NCBI GenBank assembly: GCA_934561515.1
Contig: CAKTGM010000038.1
Span: 1 to 13,735, forward strand
DNA: 13,735 nucleotides
Direction of reading: 5' to 3'
Source of the DNA: an uncultured Oscillospiraceae bacterium
GTDB taxonomy: Bacteria > Bacillota > Clostridia > Oscillospirales > Oscillospiraceae
Position 1 is the first letter of the stretch; every line of letters starts with the position of its first letter. The position numbers were made by a program, and so were the translations under genes. Below the pieces are notes generated by a model. It searched no databases. It was not told where the DNA came from and saw only the letters and a list, made by a program, of their open reading frames with translations. Below, in pieces: positions 1 through 6,499 of the stretch.

Positions 1-202
1 CGCAGCTCTTCAAGATCGAGACTGCCAATGTGCGGGGTCAAGGGGCAAGACCCCTTGCCTTTCTCTGGGGGTTCAAAAGGGGGTATTCTCTTCGGAAAGA
101 GAATACCCCCTTTGTCTGGCAGCAGCGCAAAGAGCTGCACTATTTATGCAGCGCCGCTGGCGCTGCACCCCCCATCCCCCCGCGAAGGGCGGGAATCAAA
201 AA
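1..202. other. Gene-free flank with clustered hairpins
   Basis: I see no supportable gene here; open frames crossing it have no ribosome binding site and run antisense into the helicase gene. It holds three perfect inverted repeats. One at 39-57 has 7-bp arms (CAAGGGG/CCCCTTG). One at 76-113 is listed separately as a terminator. One at 147-167 has 9-bp arms (TGCAGCGCC/GGCGCTGCA) around a 3-base loop. G and C runs flank the hairpins. The region lies just past the helicase stop codon and is probably its 3' untranslated region, possibly with a repeat of a dispersed intergenic family. That last point is inference. Confidence 0.5.
76..113 (-). terminator. Probable terminator of the helicase gene
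   Basis: A perfect 17-bp stem closes on a 4-base loop (CGGA on the plus strand). The stem is A/T at its base and contains a run of five G-C pairs. On the minus strand the 3' arm ends in TTTT before GAACC, which gives a short U tract. It lies about 90 bp after the helicase stop codon on the same strand. The stem is nearly symmetrical and could also stop transcription arriving on the plus strand. The U tract is short, so strength is uncertain. Confidence 0.6.
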
Positions 203-2653
203 TCACAGCTTTGTAATATGCACCCCCGCCGTTTTGAGCATCAGCTTCTTGGTGCCGACCGTATCAAACGCCACCTCGATGAGCGCGTCGCCGCCCATGG
301 GCACGACCGAGACGACCATACCGTCGCCGAAGGTCTTGTGGTGGATCTGATCGCCCGAGGCGAGCTGAAGCAGCGGCGTTTTCGGACTTGCCGTGCGTTG
401 CTCGCGGATCTTCTGCGCGGGGCGGGACGTGCGCTGCATCGCGCCGTCGTAGCGCGCGGCGCCCTGCGCCCTTCCGCCGTAGCCCTGCGAGGAATAGGCG
501 CCTTCAAAGTCCGTGTCGCCAAAGCCGAACGGCGGCGCACCGCGATCCTGGCGGCCGACCCAGTCGGCGTTGTCGCCGGGAACTTCCTCAAGGAAGCGGG
601 ACGGCAGGCTGACGCTCGTGCGGCCAAAGAGCATACGCTGGCGCGTACAGGTCATCGTGAGCATATCCTTGGCGCGCGTCATCGCAACGTAGCAGAGCCT
701 GCGCTCCTCCTCGACCTCCTCGTCATTGTAGCGCACGCGCTCGCCGGGGAAGATGCCCTCCTCCATGCCGACGACATACACGCAGGGGAACTCAAGGCCC
801 TTCGCGCTGTGCATCGTCATCATCGTCACGCAATTATCGCCCGTGGCGCTGTCAAGGTCGGTGTAGAGCGCGATCTCATTGAGGAAGCCCGAGAGCGTCG
901 CGTCCTCGGGGGCATTTTCAAGGAAGGATGCGATGTTCGACTTGAGCTCCTGCACGTTTTCAAGCCGCCCGCGGCTTTCCATGTCGTTCTTCTCCCGCAG
1001 CGCGCTCACGTAGCTTGTCTGCTCGCAGACCGCATCGTAGAATTCGGAGAGCTCCATCGTCTCCGCCAAAGCGCGCAGCGAATCGATGAGGGCGGCGAAG
1101 CGCTCAAGCTTGCCCGCCGCGCTCTTGAGCACGGCATACGCCCCCGCCTCGCGCAGAATGGCGATCATCGGCACGCCCTGCTCGCTTGCAAGGCTCTGCA
1201 CGCGCTCAACGGTGGTATTGCCGATCGCGCGCGGCGGATTGTTGATGATGCGCCGCAGGCGCAGATCGTCGCTCGGGTTGTTGATGACGGCGAGATACGC
1301 GAGCATATCCTTGATCTCGGCGCGCTCGAAGAACTTCGTCCCGCCGACGACCTGATAGGGCACGCCATTGCGCTTGAAGGCATATTCGAGCGCGTTCGAC
1401 TGCGCGTTCATGCGGTACAAAATGGCGTTGTCCTTCCACGCCCGCCCGCGGTTATACTCCATCATGATGCTGCTGACGACGAAATTCGCCTCATCCTGCT
1501 CGTTGAAGACAGTCTTGATGAGCACGCGCTCGCCCGCGCCCGCGTCGGTCCAGAGAGTCTTTCCCTTGCGGCCCGTGTTATTTTTGATGACGGCGTTCGC
1601 CGCGTCGAGGATATTCTGCGTAGAGCGGTAGTTCTGCTCTAAGCGGATCGTGCGGCAGCCCTTGTATTCCTTTTCAAAGTTCAGGATGTTCGTGATGTCC
1701 GCTCCGCGGAACTTATAGATGCTCTGGTCATCGTCGCCGACGACGCAGATGTTGCCCTTCTCCCCCACAAGGAGCTTGATGAGAAGATACTGCAAACGGT
1801 TTGTATCCTGATACTCGTCGATGAGCACATAGCGGAACTTGCGGCGGTAGTAGTCGCGCACATCCTCCTCTTTTTGCAGCAGCGCGACCGCGTGGAGGAT
1901 GATATCGTCAAAGTCGAGCGCGTTCGCCTCGGCAAGCCTTCGCACATAGCGGGCATAGATCTTTGCGATGGCCTCCCTGCGCCAGTCGCCGCTGCCGTTC
2001 CAGCGCTTTGCATAGTCCTCCGGCGATTCCATCGCGTCCTTCGCGTTCGAAATGGCCGAGAGCGCCTCGCGCGGCGTGAGCTTTTTTTCGTCGATGCCGA
2101 GCTCTTTCAGGATATCCTTGATGACGCGCTTGGAGTCGTCCGTGTCGTAAATGGTAAAATCGCGCGAAAAGCCGAGGCGGTCGATGTCGCGGCGCAGCAT
2201 CCGCACGCAGGCGGAGTGGAACGTCATCGCCCAGACGCTCTCCGCGCCCTGAATACCGAAGGCGGCGAGGCGCTCGCGCAGCTCGTTTGCCGCCTTGTTC
2301 GTAAACGTCACCGCCAGCACCGACCACGGCGCGGCGGGGTCCAGCCGGCAGAGGCGCTGCATCCGGCTGCGCTCCTCCGCCGTCGGCTGCTCGGGATAGC
2401 CCTCCAAAAACGCAAGGTCATCCTCCGTCGCCCACTGCGGCACCTCCTCGCTGTCGCTCCCCCGCCCGTAGGTCAAGAGGTTCGCAACGCGGTTGATGAG
2501 CACCGTCGTCTTGCCGCTGCCCGCGCCCGCAAGCAGCAGCAGCGCGCCCTCGGTCGTCAGCACGCCGCGGCGCTGCTCGGGGTTCATTCTTGCAAAATCC
2601 CGCGCGATGGCCGCCTTGCGGGCGGACACGAAGCGGGCGTTAAAATCACTCAT
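203..2653 (-). CDS. pcrA: ATP-dependent DNA helicase, PcrA/UvrD family (SF1A)
   Basis: A 3'-to-5' superfamily 1 DNA helicase of 816 residues, acting in nucleotide excision repair, replication restart and removal of RecA from DNA. Visible motifs in order: Q motif MNPEQRRGV (23-31), Walker A GAGSGKT (43-49), motif Ia TFTNKAANEL (116-125), Walker B/motif II DEYQDTN (279-285), motif III GDDDQSIYKFRGAD (306-319). The last 50 or so residues (HHKTFGDGMV onward) form the C-terminal domain typical of Gram-positive PcrA. Relative to Bacillus PcrA there are roughly 40 extra residues between Walker A and motif Ia (about 62-110). I chose the ATG at 2653 because AAAGGTG lies at a normal distance upstream; an in-frame GTG at 2665 is part of that same binding site. 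It is transcribed alone, divergently from the SOS operon. The usual neighbour ligA is not in the window. Confidence 0.95.
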   Translation of the reverse strand: MSDFNARFVSARKAAIARDFARMNPEQRRGVLTTEGALLLLAGAGSGKTTVLINRVANLLTYGRGSDSEEVPQWATEDDLAFLEGYPEQPTAEERSRMQRLCRLDPAAPWSVLAVTFTNKAANELRERLAAFGIQGAESVWAMTFHSACVRMLRRDIDRLGFSRDFTIYDTDDSKRVIKDILKELGIDEKKLTPREALSAISNAKDAMESPEDYAKRWNGSGDWRREAIAKIYARYVRRLAEANALDFDDIILHAVALLQKEEDVRDYYRRKFRYVLIDEYQDTNRLQYLLIKLLVGEKGNICVVGDDDQSIYKFRGADITNILNFEKEYKGCRTIRLEQNYRSTQNILDAANAVIKNNTGRKGKTLWTDAGAGERVLIKTVFNEQDEANFVVSSIMMEYNRGRAWKDNAILYRMNAQSNALEYAFKRNGVPYQVVGGTKFFERAEIKDMLAYLAVINNPSDDLRLRRIINNPPRAIGNTTVERVQSLASEQGVPMIAILREAGAYAVLKSAAGKLERFAALIDSLRALAETMELSEFYDAVCEQTSYVSALREKNDMESRGRLENVQELKSNIASFLENAPEDATLSGFLNEIALYTDLDSATGDNCVTMMTMHSAKGLEFPCVYVVGMEEGIFPGERVRYNDEEVEEERRLCYVAMTRAKDMLTMTCTRQRMLFGRTSVSLPSRFLEEVPGDNADWVGRQDRGAPPFGFGDTDFEGAYSSQGYGGRAQGAARYDGAMQRTSRPAQKIREQRTASPKTPLLQLASGDQIHHKTFGDGMVVSVVPMGGDALIEVAFDTVGTKKLMLKTAGVHITKL

Positions 2654-2683
2654 ACGCTTTTTCACCTTTCCTGATCTTCCCGC

Positions 2684-2712
2684 ATTTTACCCTTTTTTCC
2701 TTCTTTGGTCAA
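2684..2712 (-). promoter_or_regulatory. SigA-type promoter of pcrA
   Basis: On the minus strand, TTGACC (2707-2712) and TAAAAT (2684-2689) are separated by exactly 17 bases, about 30 bp upstream of the chosen pcrA start. A LexA-like box (2730-2743) lies 17 bp upstream of the -35 element. LexA bound there might influence pcrA, but the box does not overlap this promoter core. Confidence 0.7.
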
Positions 2713-2729
2713 CTGTCTTCGACGAAAAT

Positions 2730-2801
2730 CGAAATTTTGTTCGATTTTCCAGTTGACAAGAACGTATGTTCGATTTATAATCAGACTCGAACAAAAGTTC
2801 T
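2730..2801. promoter_or_regulatory. Three LexA (SOS) operators spaced 29 bp apart
   Basis: Three 14-bp sites fit the Bacillus/Clostridium SOS box CGAAC-N4-GTTCG. Box 1 (2730-2743) reads CGAAATTTTGTTCG, one mismatch, and is extended to perfect 9-bp arms (2725-2748). Box 2 (2759-2772) reads AGAACGTATGTTCG, one mismatch. Box 3 (2788-2801) reads CGAACAAAAGTTCT, one mismatch. Their starts are exactly 29 bp apart. Box 2 fills most of the spacer between the -35 and -10 hexamers of the plus-strand promoter, box 3 sits at the expected transcription start, and box 1 lies 9 bp upstream of the -35. LexA here would block RNA polymerase until RecA-driven LexA cleavage after DNA damage. The match and position are seen; LexA control is inferred from family knowledge. 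Confidence 0.9.
2753..2781 (+). promoter_or_regulatory. Consensus SigA promoter of the SOS operon
   Basis: TTGACA (2753-2758) and TATAAT (2776-2781) are both perfect consensus and separated by 17 bases. Such a promoter would be very strong if unrepressed, which fits tight control by the LexA boxes inside and beside it. The strong ribosome binding site AAGGAGG (2808-2814) of the first gene follows. Confidence 0.93.
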
Positions 2802-2823
2802 AATGACAAGGAGGACAAGTCAA

Positions 2824-2946
2824 ATGGCCACTTCTACTCTCATCTTCGTTCTCATCGGCGTCAGCTACGTCACCGCCAAGGTGATGGACCTGCTGTTCCT
2901 GCTCGATCAGCCCACGAGACGCCGCAGGACGAAATACGTCCGCTGA
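2824..2946 (+). CDS. Small SOS-controlled predicted membrane protein, 40 residues
   Basis: First gene of the SOS operon; I do not recognise the family. It starts at an ATG with a near-perfect ribosome binding site AAGGAGG at 2808-2814, nine bases upstream. Residues 4-27 are mostly hydrophobic (Leu, Ile, Val, Phe), consistent with one membrane helix, although K19 and D22 sit inside it and could make it amphipathic. The C-terminus from residue 31 is strongly basic (TRRRRTKYVR). Codons prefer G/C at the third position, as in true genes nearby. The stop lies 4 bp before the radical SAM start, whose own binding site is weak, suggesting translational coupling. By analogy with short SOS-induced membrane proteins such as SidA, TisB or YneA, it might delay division or act on the membrane; that is inference without sequence homology. 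It could also be only a leader peptide. Confidence 0.75.
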   Translation: MATSTLIFVLIGVSYVTAKVMDLLFLLDQPTRRRRTKYVR

Positions 2947-2950
2947 AAAA

Positions 2951-4219
2951 ATGGAGCTGCTCGATAAGCTCGCCATTCTGGCCGACGCGGCGAAGTACGA
3001 CGCCGCCTGCACCTCGAGCGGGGCAAAGCGCGGCTTTCAGGAGGGAAAGATCGGCTGCACCTCCTCTTCTGTCGCGGGCTGCTGCCACAGCTTCTCCGCC
3101 GACGGGCGCTGCATCACGCTTTTGAAGGTCCTGCTATCGAACGACTGCTGCTACAACTGCAAATACTGCGTCAACCGCTGCACAAACGATACGCCGCGCG
3201 CGACCTTCACGCCCGAGGAGCTCGCCGAGCTGACCATACAGTTCTACCGCCGCAACTACATTGAAGGCCTTTTTCTCTCCTCCGGCGTGCTGCGCTCACC
3301 GGACTACACAACAGAGCTGATGATCCGCGCGCTGTCGCTTCTGCGCAATGAATACCGCTTCAACGGCTACATCCACGCCAAGGCCATCCCCGGCACGTCG
3401 CCGGAGCTGCTGGAACAGCTCGGCTTTCTCTCCGACCGCCTGAGCGTGAACATAGAGCTGCCGAGCGAGGCGGGGCTCAGGCTTCTTGCTCCGAACAAGA
3501 CCCGGCAGGCCATCCTGCGCCCAATGACGCAGATCCGCGACCGCGCGAAGCAGAGCCGCCAGGAGCTGGTCAAATATAAGCACGCACCGCGCTTCGCCCC
3601 CGCGGGGCAGAGCACGCAGCTCATCGTCGGCGCAACGCAGGAGAGCGACCTGCACATCCTGAATCTCACGCAGGCGCTCTACGATTCCTATCGCCTCAAG
3701 CGCGTTTTTTACTCGGCCTACGTGCCGGTCGTTGAAAACGCGCTCCTGCCCGCGCTCGACACCAAGCCGCCGCTGCTGCGTGAGCACCGGCTCTATCAGG
3801 CCGACTGGCTGCTGCGCTTCTATGGCTTTCGCGCAGACGAGCTGCTCGATGACAGCGCGCCGGACTTTAACCCCGACCTCGACCCCAAGTGCTGCTGGGC
3901 GCTGCGCCACCCCGAGTTTTTCCCCATCGAGGTCAACCGCGCGGACTATGAAGCGCTGCTGCGCGTGCCGGGCATCGGCGTTGTGAGCGCGAAGCGCATT
4001 CTTGTCGCGCGCCGCGCGGGCACGCTGCGCGCCGAGGATCTTAAAAAGCTCGGCGTTGTGATGAAGCGCGCGCAGTTCTTCCTCACCTGCGGCGGGCGCG
4101 CCGCCGCGCCGCTGAAGCTGTCGCAGGAGGGAATTTTGCAGAATCTGACCGCGCTCGAGCGCCGCGCGCTGCCGCAGGCGGACGCGCAGCAGCTCTCGCT
4201 GTTCGATCAGGTCGGCTGA
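2951..4219 (+). CDS. Putative DNA modification/repair radical SAM protein with helix-hairpin-helix domain
   Basis: A 422-residue radical SAM enzyme resembling the family annotated as putative DNA modification/repair radical SAM protein (TIGR03916-like), often found near uracil-DNA glycosylase genes. The 4Fe-4S/SAM motif CxxxCxxC is C66, C70, C73, within DCCYNCKYC. Additional cysteines precede it (C36, C44, C45, C54) and C77 follows. The SAM-binding barrel spans roughly 55-260. A helix-hairpin-helix DNA-binding segment lies at about 330-376, with hairpin VPGIG (339-343). The reaction and substrate are unknown; the DNA-binding end and SOS promoter point to repair or processing of damaged DNA. 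It is the second gene of the SOS operon, 4 bp after the small gene and 11 bp before the DUF4130 gene. No good ribosome binding site precedes it, so translation is probably coupled. Length matches the family. Confidence 0.88.
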   Translation: MELLDKLAILADAAKYDAACTSSGAKRGFQEGKIGCTSSSVAGCCHSFSADGRCITLLKVLLSNDCCYNCKYCVNRCTNDTPRATFTPEELAELTIQFYRRNYIEGLFLSSGVLRSPDYTTELMIRALSLLRNEYRFNGYIHAKAIPGTSPELLEQLGFLSDRLSVNIELPSEAGLRLLAPNKTRQAILRPMTQIRDRAKQSRQELVKYKHAPRFAPAGQSTQLIVGATQESDLHILNLTQALYDSYRLKRVFYSAYVPVVENALLPALDTKPPLLREHRLYQADWLLRFYGFRADELLDDSAPDFNPDLDPKCCWALRHPEFFPIEVNRADYEALLRVPGIGVVSAKRILVARRAGTLRAEDLKKLGVVMKRAQFFLTCGGRAAAPLKLSQEGILQNLTALERRALPQADAQQLSLFDQVG

Positions 4220-4230
4220 AGGAGGCACCC

Positions 4231-5100
4231 ATGGTGTGGCGCGAGATCATCTACCAATACGACGGCAGCTTTGAAGGGTTGCTTTGCTGCGTGTTTGAAA
4301 GCTACACAAAAAAAGAGCGCCCCACCGCGATCCTGCGCGATGGGGACGAAGAACCAAGCCTTTTTGAAATTCGCGCCGTTTCGACTGACCGCGCGCACGC
4401 GCAGCGCATCTACCGCAGCCTCTATCGCAGGAGTCCCGACGTCGGCCCCTTCCTGCGCCGCGCGTTTCTCACCTGCCTTCCCGACAAGGAGATCGCCATT
4501 TACCGCTTCATCGTCCAGTTCTACCGCGAGGGCACGACGCTGCTCGCGCGTCTCGGCGATGAGACCTACTATCCCCTGCTCAGGGCCGTGCGGCATCTTT
4601 CCAACGAGGTCGAGCAGTTTCGCGGCTTCACCCGCTTTTCCGACTTTGGCGGCGTGCTCGGCGCGGAGATCGCGCCGAAAAACCGCGTGCTGCCCATGCT
4701 GCGCCGCCACTTCTGCGAGCGCTATCACAGTGAAGTGTTTTTCCTTTACGACCACACGCACCGCGAGGCGCTGCTCTACAGTGGCGGCGTGTCGCGCATC
4801 GTGCCGCTCGAGCACTTTGAAATGGCGCCGCCGGACGAGGATGAGGCGGGCTATCGCCGCCTCTGGCGACGCTTTTACGATACCATCGCCATTGACTCGC
4901 GCAGGAACGAAAAGCTCCGCATGACGCATATGCCCAAGCGCTACTGGGACACGATGACGGAATTTCAGGACGAGTCCTTCTTTACGCCCCGTCCGAAAGC
5001 GCCTGCCGCAGCCGTTCGATCGCCCGCCGCTCCAGACGCGATACCTGCACCTGCGACACGCCCAGAATGCGCGCCGCCTGCTGCTGCGTCAGGCCCTTGA
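4231..5100 (+). CDS. DUF4130-type putative DNA metabolism protein with antisense-encoded tail
   Basis: A 289-residue protein resembling the family named probable DNA metabolism protein (TIGR03915/DUF4130-like), the usual partner of the radical SAM protein just upstream. Recognisable features are the start REIIYQYDGSFEGLL and the conserved end HMPKRYWDTMTEFQ near residues 233-246. In some bacteria this domain is fused to a uracil-DNA glycosylase; here no glycosylase follows. Instead there is a Pro/Ala-rich tail from about residue 251 to the end. That tail is encoded entirely in the 119 bp overlapping the convergent sigF gene (4982-5100), and the conserved domain ends almost exactly where sigF's stop codon lies. 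The ribosome binding site AAGGAGG (4219-4225) is strong. Biochemical function is unknown; a role with the radical SAM enzyme in repair is inferred from the fixed pairing and the shared SOS promoter. Confidence 0.85.
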   Translation: MVWREIIYQYDGSFEGLLCCVFESYTKKERPTAILRDGDEEPSLFEIRAVSTDRAHAQRIYRSLYRRSPDVGPFLRRAFLTCLPDKEIAIYRFIVQFYREGTTLLARLGDETYYPLLRAVRHLSNEVEQFRGFTRFSDFGGVLGAEIAPKNRVLPMLRRHFCERYHSEVFFLYDHTHREALLYSGGVSRIVPLEHFEMAPPDEDEAGYRRLWRRFYDTIAIDSRRNEKLRMTHMPKRYWDTMTEFQDESFFTPRPKAPAAAVRSPAAPDAIPAPATRPECAPPAAASGP

Positions 5101-5692
5101 AAAAGCGCAGCAGGATCGTCATCCTCTCGCGCTCCGGCAGCGCGTCGATCGCTTCGCGCAGCGCAAGGCGCTCGATCAGCCCCTCCTCGCTCGACTCATC
5201 GCCGAGCGTTCCTTCGAGCGTCAGCCCGTCTCCCATCTCGCGCTGCAAACTGTCCGGCTCCGCCACCGCGATCTCGCACTGCGCGATCTCCTCGGCGCGA
5301 AGCCCCGTTTCTTCCGCAAGCTCGGAGAGCGCCGGCTCGCGCCCGAGCGCGCTCTTGAGCTTTTCGCGCGCGGCAAAGATCGCCGCCGCCTGCTCGCGCA
5401 CGCTGCGGCTGACCTTGAGCGCGCCGTCATCGCGCAGAAAACGCCGGATCTCGCCTGCGATCTTCGGCACAGCATAGGTTGAAAACTGCGTTCCGAATGC
5501 AAAGTCAAATCCCTTTACTGCTTTGATGAATCCAAGGCATCCAAGCTGATACAGGTCATCCGGCTCCACACCGCGTCCGTAGTAGCGGCGCACGATGCTC
5601 CAGATGAGACCGCTGTTGTCGCGCAGCATCTGCTCGCAGGCCTGCTCATCCCCCTGCGCCGCAGCCTCCAGCAGCTCCGCCGTGCCGTTCAT
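4982..5692 (-). CDS. sigF: Forespore sigma factor SigF
   Basis: The RNA polymerase sigma factor for early forespore transcription, last gene of the spoIIA operon; 236 residues. Region 2 is clear (DDLYQLGCLGFIKAVKGFDF, then TQFSTYAVPKIAGEIRRFLR), followed by region 3 (ALKVSRSVREQA) and the region 4 helix-turn-helix near the C-terminus (LTQQQAARILGVSQVQVSRL). SigF and SigG are similar in sequence; the position directly after spoIIAA and spoIIAB decides for SigF. The ATG shares the ATGA overlap with the spoIIAB stop, so translation is probably coupled; I see no strong ribosome binding site. Its activity would be held by SpoIIAB until asymmetric division. Its 3' end overlaps the convergent DUF4130 gene by 119 bp. 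Confidence 0.95.
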   Translation of the reverse strand: MNGTAELLEAAAQGDEQACEQMLRDNSGLIWSIVRRYYGRGVEPDDLYQLGCLGFIKAVKGFDFAFGTQFSTYAVPKIAGEIRRFLRDDGALKVSRSVREQAAAIFAAREKLKSALGREPALSELAEETGLRAEEIAQCEIAVAEPDSLQREMGDGLTLEGTLGDESSEEGLIERLALREAIDALPERERMTILLRFFKGLTQQQAARILGVSQVQVSRLERRAIERLRQALSDGA

Positions 5693-6135
5693 CGGCGCGA
5701 CGGGCGCAGCGCGATCCGGCGCTTCATCGTCACGACCGTCCCCCTACCGTTTTTCGACCGCACGGTCAGCGCATCCATGAAGCTCTCCATGATCGTAAAG
5801 CCCATGCCGCTGCGCTCTTCTCCGCCGGTCGTGTAGAGCGGCTCGCGCGCCTTTTCCACGTCCGCGATGCCGCAGCCCCAGTCGCGCACGGTGATCTCCA
5901 GCAGATTGCCGTCAAAAATGCTCGCGCGCAGCGCGATCCGGCCGAGCTCCTGCGGATAGGCGTGCACGATGGCGTTCGTCACCGCCTCGCTCACGGCGGT
6001 CTTGATGTCGCCGAGCTCGTCGAGCGTCGGGTCGAGCTGTGCGGCAAAGGCCGCGACCGCGGCGCGCGCCAGCCCCTCGTTGACACTGCGGCTTGGAAAT
6101 TCGATTGCTATGTAGTTATTCGGTTTTACCTTCAT
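5689..6135 (-). CDS. spoIIAB: Anti-sigma F factor / serine kinase SpoIIAB
   Basis: Binds and inhibits SigF, and phosphorylates SpoIIAA using ATP; 148 residues, normal for the family. It is a GHKL-type ATPase: N box with E50 and N54 (SEAVTNAIVHAY), G1 box DWGCGI (85-90), and G2 region ERSGMGFTIMESFMD (107-121). I chose the ATG at 6135 because GGAAGGAGG lies just upstream. The start overlaps the end of spoIIAA by 20 bp and the stop overlaps the sigF start by 4 bp, the compact arrangement expected for proteins made in fixed ratio. A basic tail (RPSRR) ends the protein. Confidence 0.95.
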   Translation of the reverse strand: MKVKPNNYIAIEFPSRSVNEGLARAAVAAFAAQLDPTLDELGDIKTAVSEAVTNAIVHAYPQELGRIALRASIFDGNLLEITVRDWGCGIADVEKAREPLYTTGGEERSGMGFTIMESFMDALTVRSKNGRGTVVTMKRRIALRPSRR

Positions 6136-6454
6136 CGCTGCTGCCTCCTTCCTCAAGCGGGATGATGCGGAAAATGCCCGCTGCGTCGAACACGCGCCTT
6201 GCCTGCGGCGGCACCTGCCGCAGCACCGCGCCGCCGCCGAGCGCGCGCATCCGCTTCTGCGCCCGCACCGCGACTGCAATACCGGATGAATCCATAAAGC
6301 TCACGCCGGAAAAGTCCAGTATCAGCTTGAGCGGCAGCGCGGCATCCAGCGCCAGCTCCATGCGCTGCATTACGTCCTTTGCCCCGTGGTGGTCGAGCTC
6401 TCCGCGCAGCGTGAGCGTAAGCTCCCGCCCCGCGTCCCTGGAAATGATGTCCAA
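6116..6454 (-). CDS. spoIIAA: Anti-anti-sigma factor SpoIIAA
   Basis: A STAS-domain protein of 112 residues that, when unphosphorylated, binds SpoIIAB and frees SigF. The phosphorylation site lies in FMDSSGIA; the second serine (S57) corresponds to the residue modified by SpoIIAB and later dephosphorylated by SpoIIE, which is not in the window. The N-terminal part (LTLTLRGELDHH) and central strand (LILDFSGVSFMDSSG) are typical. The start is TTG at 6454, supported by AAGGAGG about nine bases upstream; no in-frame ATG fits better. First gene of spoIIAA-spoIIAB-sigF, downstream of a Spo0A box. The C-terminus (EEGGSSDEGKTE) is acidic and extends into the overlap with spoIIAB. Confidence 0.94.
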   Translation of the reverse strand: MDIISRDAGRELTLTLRGELDHHGAKDVMQRMELALDAALPLKLILDFSGVSFMDSSGIAVAVRAQKRMRALGGGAVLRQVPPQARRVFDAAGIFRIIPLEEGGSSDEGKTE

Positions 6455-6499
6455 TTGCTTTTCCCTCCTTCTGCTGTTGATTGTTCTTCCACAGCACAG

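Noticed and set aside
1..50. Possible end or start of a gene at the left edge
   Set aside because: No stop codon ends a plus-strand gene here and no ribosome binding site supports a minus-strand start; too short to call.
146..1642. Long plus-strand open frame of 498 codons
   Set aside because: It lies fully opposite pcrA in a GC-rich gene where antisense frames stay open by codon bias; no ribosome binding site and no recognisable domain.
1874..2674. Plus-strand open frame of 266 codons
   Set aside because: Antisense to the first third of pcrA; its product is Ala/Arg/His-rich with no domain.
2737..2823. In-frame TTG extension of the small membrane protein
   Set aside because: The extension would be read from the promoter and LexA boxes; the ATG at 2824 has the AAGGAGG site and gives a clean membrane protein.
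3296..4929. Two minus-strand open frames (3296-4228 and 4207-4929)
   Set aside because: Both are antisense shadows of the radical SAM and DUF4130 genes and resemble no protein family.
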